From positions 1-6,647 of the forward strand of contig JAJRUY010000113.1 in the NCBI GenBank assembly GCA_024277555.1: DNA of 6,647 nucleotides, written 5' to 3'. Shown piece by piece: positions 1 through 3,843 of this stretch; within the stretch, counting starts at the first letter, position 1; each line of letters starts with the position of its first letter. The notes beneath the pieces were generated by a model. The model was not told where the DNA came from, ran no database searches, and was given only the letters and a program-made list of their open reading frames with translations. The position numbers and the translations under genes are program-made. The stretch is from Gammaproteobacteria bacterium (lineage in GTDB: Bacteria; Pseudomonadota; Gammaproteobacteria; Chromatiales; Chromatiaceae).

Positions 1-475
1 GAAAACCCCAAAAAAACCCCATTGTCTACCCAACATCTACCCATATTAACCCGGATGTTTCACCTGGAAGTCCGATGATTGTGCCGGGATTGTTGTTCAG
101 AGGCGAATTTCTGATCGAATCAATAGCCCAAGCTATTGAGGAGTGAAGAAATATCGTCTCTGGGCAATAAGATCGGTGCAAGGGCGGACTTAACAAATAC
201 CCGGTAACATATTGCGCTTTGCTAATATAGATGTAATGGTTAATAAAAACAGCATCTTATGTTGTTATTTCAGTGTCTTGGTGAAATATCCGGGTTAGCC
301 CACATTTCTCACCGGGGCTCGGGAATTCCGGTCGATCGGGCAAAATACACCACCAGATCGGGCACAAACCCGAACAGGACGGGGTGAAGATGTTGGCAAT
401 TGTCTGATTATTGGTAACAGACTGAATCATCGATCTTTTACCACAACGGGCTTCCGGCTCGGTGAGAAATGCGGG
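1..475. other. Gene-free region downstream of fliK, holding mobile-element ends
   Basis: I find no convincing gene on either strand here. What it holds is four copies of a related 18-19 bp motif (47-64 plus, 280-297 minus, 296-314 plus, 460-478 minus) forming two adjacent inverted-repeat pairs. There are also small dyads: an 8-bp stem at 120-127/132-139, and a 5-bp stem with six-base loop at 358-373 whose left arm lies in a repeated GATCGGGCA word (also near 335). No clear intrinsic terminator for fliK is visible: no GC-rich stem followed by a T-run on the minus strand. The left edge is a C- and A-rich low-complexity stretch (1-42). The flagellar gene that often follows fliK is absent from this interval. 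Confidence 0.6.
47..297. mobile_element. Small inverted-repeat element or IS remnant, 251 bp
   Basis: The left end TAACCCGGATGTTTCACC (47-64) matches the reverse complement of 280-297 at 17 of 18 positions. The 251 bp between the outer edges encode no transposase that I can recognise, so this would be a non-autonomous element (MITE) or an eroded insertion sequence. The motif recurs in a second inverted pair starting at 296, which supports a mobile origin over chance. No clear target-site duplication flanks it. The family is not assigned. Confidence 0.45.
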
Positions 476-478
476 TTA
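296..478. mobile_element. Second small inverted-repeat element, 183 bp, ending in the fliK stop codon
   Basis: The left end TAGCCCACATTTCTCACCG (296-314) matches the reverse complement of 460-478 at 17 of 19 positions. It starts where the neighbouring inverted-repeat pair ends, so the two elements are back to back and share two bases. The interior contains a short dyad (358-373) and no plausible ORF. The right end overlaps the TAA stop of fliK (476-478), so the terminal repeat supplies the stop codon. It could be a MITE, a decayed IS, or one end of a composite structure. Confidence 0.45.
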
Positions 479-2497
479 GATATAGTAATCCAACAGCTGC
501 TCTGTGGAGTTTTTTGGCGTTTCCTTGATGCCATCCGGCACTGGTTCCGACTGGCCGGCGGCAGTAGCAACTGCAGCTTGTCCGGCATGATGCTGTTGGG
601 AAGATTGCCGCCCCTGCTGCTCTGCGGTGCTTTGGTTAGCGACATTGACATCACCAAGATTTATACCGCTGGTGTTGAACATTTCCCGCAAACGGGGAAT
701 TGCCCCCTCCACAGCCTCACGAACCACTGCATGGTGGCTGGAAAATACAATATTGGCAGTATCGGCTTCCAGGGAGATGTGTACATTCAATGCCCCCAGA
801 TTTGCCGGGTTAAGTCTGATTTCCAGTGTTTGCAACTGGTTTTGTCCAGCCTGCAGCACTTGCCTGGCCATACTCTGCTCCCAGGCAGCATGGCCAACAG
901 GTACTGAAATACCCTGCAACCCCGGTGCCGGCAATGATGTTGCGGTACTTGCTGGGGCTGGCGAGAAAGAGTTGCCAGTGAGATTCAAGGACGGCTGCAC
1001 AGGGGAGGTGGCGATATGATTGTCCGGGCGCGCAGCGGGCAGTTGCTCGATTGAAGCGGGTACTCCGCCAGCAGGCATGGACTGGAGCGGCTGCCGCTGC
1101 ACTTCCATCAAATTTTGAAAATATGCAGTGGAAATCACCTTGCTTCCGTGAATGCCGATCTGCTTTTCTGCTTTTGGCTCCAAAGGTTGCCGGTTCTTGA
1201 AGTTTTGTGGAGCTGCCAATGGCTGGCGCGGTAATTCCGAAGCCACTGTAGTGTGATTTTCAGCCATTGCGGGTGCCAATACGGCAGCAGATATACCCCC
1301 AGGCTTGATTGCCGCAGGCTGTAAGCGGGGAGTATTTTCCACTTCAACCGGATTCTGGCGTGCCAATTCTGGAGCTGCAACAATGCTGTGATTTTGTACT
1401 GGCAATGCGGCAGATCCCTTACCGGAAGCATCTTTTGGCGCTCCCTCCACACTACTCATCATGGGCTGAGGGGTGGTAGTTTTCAGAAGATCAGGAACAC
1501 GCTGGCCTGCCAGTTCTAAAGCAGTGCTGTTTCGATGTGCAACTGATGTTGCCGGAAAGGGGGATTCCGTAATGCCATCTGCCTTGATCGCCACAGGCCG
1601 TGGATCAGTAGCCAACGAAAGATCCAATGCATTCTGGCGCTGCAATCCAGAGCTGGACGCATAGTTGTCATTCCTGACCGGGGATGGCTGCCTGGCAAGA
1701 ATATTTCCTTCTGCGGGAGTATGTTTTACTGGCTGCGACTCATCCATTGGCTTCACATCCGGCGCCATTTGAGCATTCAACATGCTGGTTGTTGCCGTGT
1801 TGGTGGTGATCGCTACAGGTCTTGTCAATAGCTCCTTGCCTGGAAAGTCGCTGCTGAAAGATATTGGTAGTTCCTGCACTGGATAATCAGACTCACCGGG
1901 AGGGGGTTGCATGGGAAAGTAAGGCGCCGATACGGCAGGCATGGTATTTGTGTTCTGCGGAAACCGCATATGACCATTCACCGGAGCCGGCACACCCCTT
2001 CCCAGTATATTTGGATCGTTTTCTGAATTTCCAATTCTGGGTGCAACCATTTCCACCGGCAGATCAGGATCTGGCGTATCTGGCGTATCTGGCGTATCTG
2101 GCGTATCTGGCGTATCTGGCGTATCTGGCATATCTGGCATATCTGGCATATCTGGCATATCTGGCATATCTGGCATATCTGGCATATCTGGCATATCTGG
2201 CATATCTGGCATATCTGGCGTATCTGGCGTATCTGGCATATCTGGCGTATCTGGCGTATCCGGCAACAGATTGCCACCTGCCGGCAATTCAGAATCCTCA
2301 GCCAGCATGGTTGGTGGTTCTTTGATGGCAGCAGAAATCACCTGCTGAAATGTTACCGAGAAGCCCGGATTCTGACCGTTCTCACCAGGTTTTCCCTGAT
2401 TGACCAAGGAATTAAGACTGCCAGGCACTCCTGCGGCTTGGTGCAGTTCAGTATCGGACACCGACGGCAATCTCAGGTTGAGAAACAGGTTTTGCAT
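476..2497 (-). CDS. fliK: Flagellar hook-length control protein FliK
   Basis: FliK is a secreted flagellar protein that measures the growing hook and, through its C-terminal domain, switches the type III export gate protein FlhB from hook to filament substrates. The 673-residue product has a poorly conserved, Pro/Gln/Ala-rich, probably disordered N-terminal and central part. Residues 534-622 form a recognisable Flg_hook domain, with the core EIRLNPANLGALNVHI pattern around residue 560 followed by the VVREAVEGAIPRLREMF helix region. A Gln/Ala-rich tail ends in LLDYYI. Residues 80-142 are 21 tandem DTP/DMP triplets, and residues 292-427 hold weaker repeats of about 45 residues. The ATG at 2495-2497 is preceded by GGAG at 2504-2507 (6-nt spacing), and a sigma-54 promoter lies about 30 nt further upstream. 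The length is within the broad family range. The stop codon overlaps an inverted-repeat element, so the last residue may not be native. Confidence 0.93.
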   Translation of the reverse strand: MQNLFLNLRLPSVSDTELHQAAGVPGSLNSLVNQGKPGENGQNPGFSVTFQQVISAAIKEPPTMLAEDSELPAGGNLLPDTPDTPDMPDTPDTPDMPDMPDMPDMPDMPDMPDMPDMPDMPDMPDTPDTPDTPDTPDTPDTPDPDLPVEMVAPRIGNSENDPNILGRGVPAPVNGHMRFPQNTNTMPAVSAPYFPMQPPPGESDYPVQELPISFSSDFPGKELLTRPVAITTNTATTSMLNAQMAPDVKPMDESQPVKHTPAEGNILARQPSPVRNDNYASSSGLQRQNALDLSLATDPRPVAIKADGITESPFPATSVAHRNSTALELAGQRVPDLLKTTTPQPMMSSVEGAPKDASGKGSAALPVQNHSIVAAPELARQNPVEVENTPRLQPAAIKPGGISAAVLAPAMAENHTTVASELPRQPLAAPQNFKNRQPLEPKAEKQIGIHGSKVISTAYFQNLMEVQRQPLQSMPAGGVPASIEQLPAARPDNHIATSPVQPSLNLTGNSFSPAPASTATSLPAPGLQGISVPVGHAAWEQSMARQVLQAGQNQLQTLEIRLNPANLGALNVHISLEADTANIVFSSHHAVVREAVEGAIPRLREMFNTSGINLGDVNVANQSTAEQQGRQSSQQHHAGQAAVATAAGQSEPVPDGIKETPKNSTEQLLDYYI
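2071..2260 (-). repeat. 9-bp coding tandem repeat (VNTR) in fliK, 21 units
   Basis: Twenty-one consecutive 9-bp units, read on the plus strand as CTGGCGTAT or CTGGCATAT, run without indels. On the coding strand each is Asp-(Thr or Met)-Pro, differing only by ACG versus ATG. Coding order is T,T,M,T,T, then ten M, then six T. Every other base is identical across units, which indicates recent slippage expansion rather than selection on amino acids alone. Copy-number change would keep the reading frame and lengthen or shorten FliK by three residues per unit. Confidence 0.97.
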
Positions 2498-2503
2498 TCC
2501 TTA

Positions 2504-2507
2504 CTCC
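2504..2507 (-). promoter_or_regulatory. Ribosome binding site of fliK
   Basis: On the minus strand GGAG lies 6 nt before the ATG at 2495-2497. A second purine run, AAGGA, is too close to the start to act alone. This supports the chosen fliK start. Confidence 0.75.
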
Positions 2508-2520
2508 GGCACAATTGATG

Positions 2521-2535
2521 GTCTTTGCCAAAGAC
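2521..2535. promoter_or_regulatory. Perfect dyad at the predicted fliK transcription start
   Basis: GTCTTTG (2521-2527) and CAAAGAC (2529-2535) are perfect inverted copies around one central base. The dyad is centred on the predicted +1 of the sigma-54 promoter. A one-base loop is too tight for an RNA hairpin with full pairing, so a DNA-binding site for a dimeric regulator is possible. It could also be chance. Confidence 0.3.
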
Positions 2536-2539
2536 TCAA

Positions 2540-2555
2540 GCAACATCGGTGCCAA
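2540..2555 (-). promoter_or_regulatory. Sigma-54 (RpoN) promoter for fliK
   Basis: The minus strand reads TTGGCACCGATGTTGCTT. It has the -24 element TGGCAC (2549-2554) and the -12 element TTGC (2540-2543), with exactly 10 nt between the invariant GG and GC. This is close to the family consensus TGGCACG-N4-TTGCW. Transcription would begin near 2528, about 30 nt upstream of the fliK ATG. Sigma-54 promoters require an AAA+ activator, for flagellar genes usually FleQ/FlrA or FleR/FlrC. No upstream activator site could be identified by eye. Confidence 0.85.
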
Positions 2556-2661
2556 TTTCCGACATCCCGCTTGCCGGCAGATGGCATGAAATATGCTTCT
2601 ACTGGTATTGGATGAGTAACAAACTCAAAATTTTGTCACTTTGTAATAATGGAACCTCTGA

Positions 2662-2750
2662 TCAAGTCGTAATCCCGGCGCACGACTCCAGATGGAGGAG
2701 GTGCGAGCCCATCCATGGGCTCGTGCGCTGGAATGCCGGTTTTTCGAGAT
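2662..2750. repeat. Decayed palindromic repeat cluster
   Basis: The strongest structure is a stem at 2701-2712/2715-2726, with 10 Watson-Crick and 2 G-T pairs and a two-base centre. An outer pair, GCGCACGA (2678-2685) and TCGTGCGC (2721-2728), is perfectly inverted and competes with it. The flanks (AATCCCGGCG near 2671, GGAATGCCGG near 2730) resemble the ATTCCGGCG arm of the adjacent MITE, so this may be an older, degraded relative. No T-run follows, so a terminator role is not supported. Confidence 0.45.
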
Positions 2751-2753
2751 GGA

Positions 2754-2874
2754 CTTAAGGGCACCTCGAAAAATCGTCATTCCGGCGGAAGCCAGAATCC
2801 ATAACTTGCTGATTTATATAGACCCCGGCTTTCGCCGGGGTGACGAAAAACGAATTATTCGAGGTTCCCTTAAG
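2754..2874. mobile_element. MITE-like palindromic element, 121 bp
   Basis: The two ends are inverted copies. The left end begins CTTAAGGGCACCTCGAA at 2754. The right end, read on the minus strand from 2874, begins CTTAAGGGAACCTCGAA. They match at 19 of the first 21 positions. Inside are two hairpins: 2779-2786/2791-2798 with one mismatch and a GGAA loop, and 2822-2829/2834-2841, a perfect 8-bp stem with a TTTC loop. Their GTCATTCCGGCG and GCCGGGGTGAC arms are typical of dispersed proteobacterial palindromic repeats. There is no coding capacity. Both ends carry CTTAAG, which is itself a palindrome, so whether those bases are target duplication or element cannot be told from one copy. Confidence 0.8.
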
Positions 2875-2941
2875 TAAGTTCCAGTTCTGGCCGATAACAC
2901 CGATTGGAAGCCGACTGAATTTAATCATTGGAAAAGATATT

Positions 2942-3256
2942 GTGAAAAAAACAACGATTGCCCGCAGTAGCTATCGCCACTCCATACCGGGGTTGGCAAT
3001 ACCTCTGCTACTGTTACCGGCGTCTCCAATCCGGGCTCACGGATTGGCTGAAGGTTGTATTGACATGCTGCTGGCGGATGATTTGCTTTCAATGGAAGCG
3101 GCCTGGTTTTCAGGAACAAGCAACATCTCGATGAGGGGAAAGCCGTTGCCAGTGTTCGTGCGGGATAATCATCACCTTGAATTTGCAGGCGAGAACCTGA
3201 TCTCGCCCACGGAAGTTGAGGGTTCAATTTGTGGTGGAATTCGTTGGGATTTCTGA
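2942..3256 (+). pseudogene. Internally deleted TonB-dependent receptor remnant
   Basis: The frame from a GTG at 2942 encodes 104 residues. Residues 1-34 look like a signal peptide (KK near the start, hydrophobic AIPLLLLPA core, AHG end). Residues 45-73 (ADDLLSMEA..SGTS..LPVFV) resemble the segment leading into the plug of TonB-dependent receptors. Residues 75-104 (DNHHLEF..PTEVEGS..GGIRWDF) resemble the last strand and terminal Phe of the same receptors, where a D..H.EF motif precedes the C-terminal strand. Intact receptors are roughly 650-800 residues, so about 600 would be missing; the join probably lies near residues 55-75. An ATG at 2840 is in frame but lies inside the MITE, so GTG is preferred. 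The stop overlaps the next gene by 28 nt. The assignment rests on remembered motif patterns; a small secreted protein of unknown function is the alternative. Confidence 0.55.
3218..3222 (+). promoter_or_regulatory. Ribosome binding site supporting a TTG start
   Basis: GAGGG ends 6 nt before the TTG at 3229-3231. An in-frame TGA at 3217-3219 excludes any earlier start, and the first in-frame ATG (residue 40) falls after the signal peptide. This ribosome site therefore decides the start of the YfiR-family gene. Confidence 0.55.
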
Positions 3257-3843
3257 TTGAAAACTCCTTTGCCAGATGGGCTCAGGTAAAACAGCTCAGT
3301 TGCCTCCTGCTGGTGCTGCTCGCCACGTCGCTGCATGCCAATGCCATGGAGCCAGCGCCACCAGAGTACAAGCTCAACGCAGCATTGCTGTATAAATTGA
3401 GTCGCTTTATCGACTGGCCGCCCACCACCGGAAAAACACAGCCAGAAAGTTTTAATATCTGCCTTCTTGGCAGAGATAATTTTGGCAGGAGCCTTGATGT
3501 TCTCGAGGAACGTAAGGTAAACGGTATACCCATTGCTGTTCATCGTCATGCCCATTCAACCGGGATTGACAGCAACAACTGCCAGATGCTGTTTATCAGT
3601 GATTCAAAGCAACCGCTTATGGCATCGATTCTTCGCTCATTTGAAAATCAGCCGATTCTTACTGTCAGCAATACCAGCAACTTTGCAAAGAATGGCGGCA
3701 TGATTCAGCTTGTCCCAGGGCAAAAACATATCGATTTCAAGATAAACGCTTATGCCGCCCTAACCGCAGGCCTGAAAATTGCTGCCCCGCTACTGGAGCT
3801 GGCAATTGTCGTCATTACAAGCAAAAACAGGGATACTCCATGA
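3229..3843 (+). CDS. YfiR family (DUF4154) periplasmic protein
   Basis: YfiR proteins are small periplasmic regulators; the studied one in Pseudomonas aeruginosa binds and represses the membrane diguanylate cyclase YfiN. This 204-residue product has an extended n-region, a hydrophobic core at about residues 23-35 and an AxA-type cleavage site after A39 (HANA). The mature part shows the DUF4154 pattern: YKLNAALLYKLSRFIDWP (47-64), a FNICLLG strand (75-81), a GGMIQL / HIDFKIN segment, and AGLKIAAPLLELA near the end. Cys78 and Cys118 are 40 residues apart, matching the spacing of the structural disulfide Cys71-Cys110 known in P. aeruginosa YfiR; the second cysteine pair of that protein is missing. 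The start is TTG (3229), or a less likely TTG at 3244. The gene overlaps the receptor remnant upstream, and its stop overlaps the kinase start as ATGA, so the three are probably co-transcribed and coupled. The likely partner is the CHASE8 domain of the kinase. Confidence 0.9.
   Translation: MWWNSLGFLIENSFARWAQVKQLSCLLLVLLATSLHANAMEPAPPEYKLNAALLYKLSRFIDWPPTTGKTQPESFNICLLGRDNFGRSLDVLEERKVNGIPIAVHRHAHSTGIDSNNCQMLFISDSKQPLMASILRSFENQPILTVSNTSNFAKNGGMIQLVPGQKHIDFKINAYAALTAGLKIAAPLLELAIVVITSKNRDTP
3829..3833 (+). promoter_or_regulatory. Ribosome binding site of the hybrid kinase
   Basis: AGGGA ends 6 nt before the ATG at 3840, inside the end of the YfiR-family gene. With the ATGA overlap (3840-3843), this favours translational coupling. 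Confidence 0.7.

Larger units (their letters stand above)
2498..2941. other. Divergent intergenic region between fliK and the sensor operon
   Basis: This 444-bp stretch contains no supported gene. It holds the fliK Shine-Dalgarno and sigma-54 promoter (2504-2554), a decayed hairpin cluster (2662-2750), and a 121-bp MITE-like element (2754-2874). A 67-bp leader (2875-2941) before the rightward operon shows no promoter I would trust. Small ORFs here overlap the repeats and have no recognisable content. Confidence 0.6.

Noticed and set aside
3..146. Open plus-strand frame from the left edge ending TGA at 144-146, with tail LLFRGEFLIESIAQAIEE
   Set aside because: At about 47 codons it is no longer than chance allows, it reads through the inverted-repeat end at 47-64, and I recognise no family in it.
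420..475. Intrinsic terminator for fliK
   Set aside because: Only weak 5-bp stems occur and there is no T-run on the minus strand after them.
2071..2260. CRISPR-like array
   Set aside because: The units are contiguous 9-mers without spacers and are in frame within fliK.
1864..2325. Plus-strand 153-codon ORF rich in AYL triplets
   Set aside because: It is the antisense reading of the 9-bp repeat inside fliK; repeats of a 3n-long unit keep every frame open, and the fliK frame has the domain evidence.
2840..2941. ATG at 2840 as start of the receptor-remnant ORF
   Set aside because: The start lies inside the MITE hairpin, and the added 34 residues would bury the signal peptide; GTG at 2942 gives a normal Lys-Lys n-region.
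2994..3013. Possible sigma-54 promoter TTGGCAATACCTCTGCTA on the plus strand
   Set aside because: GG-N10-GC spacing is right, but three consensus positions fail and it lies inside the receptor-remnant reading frame.
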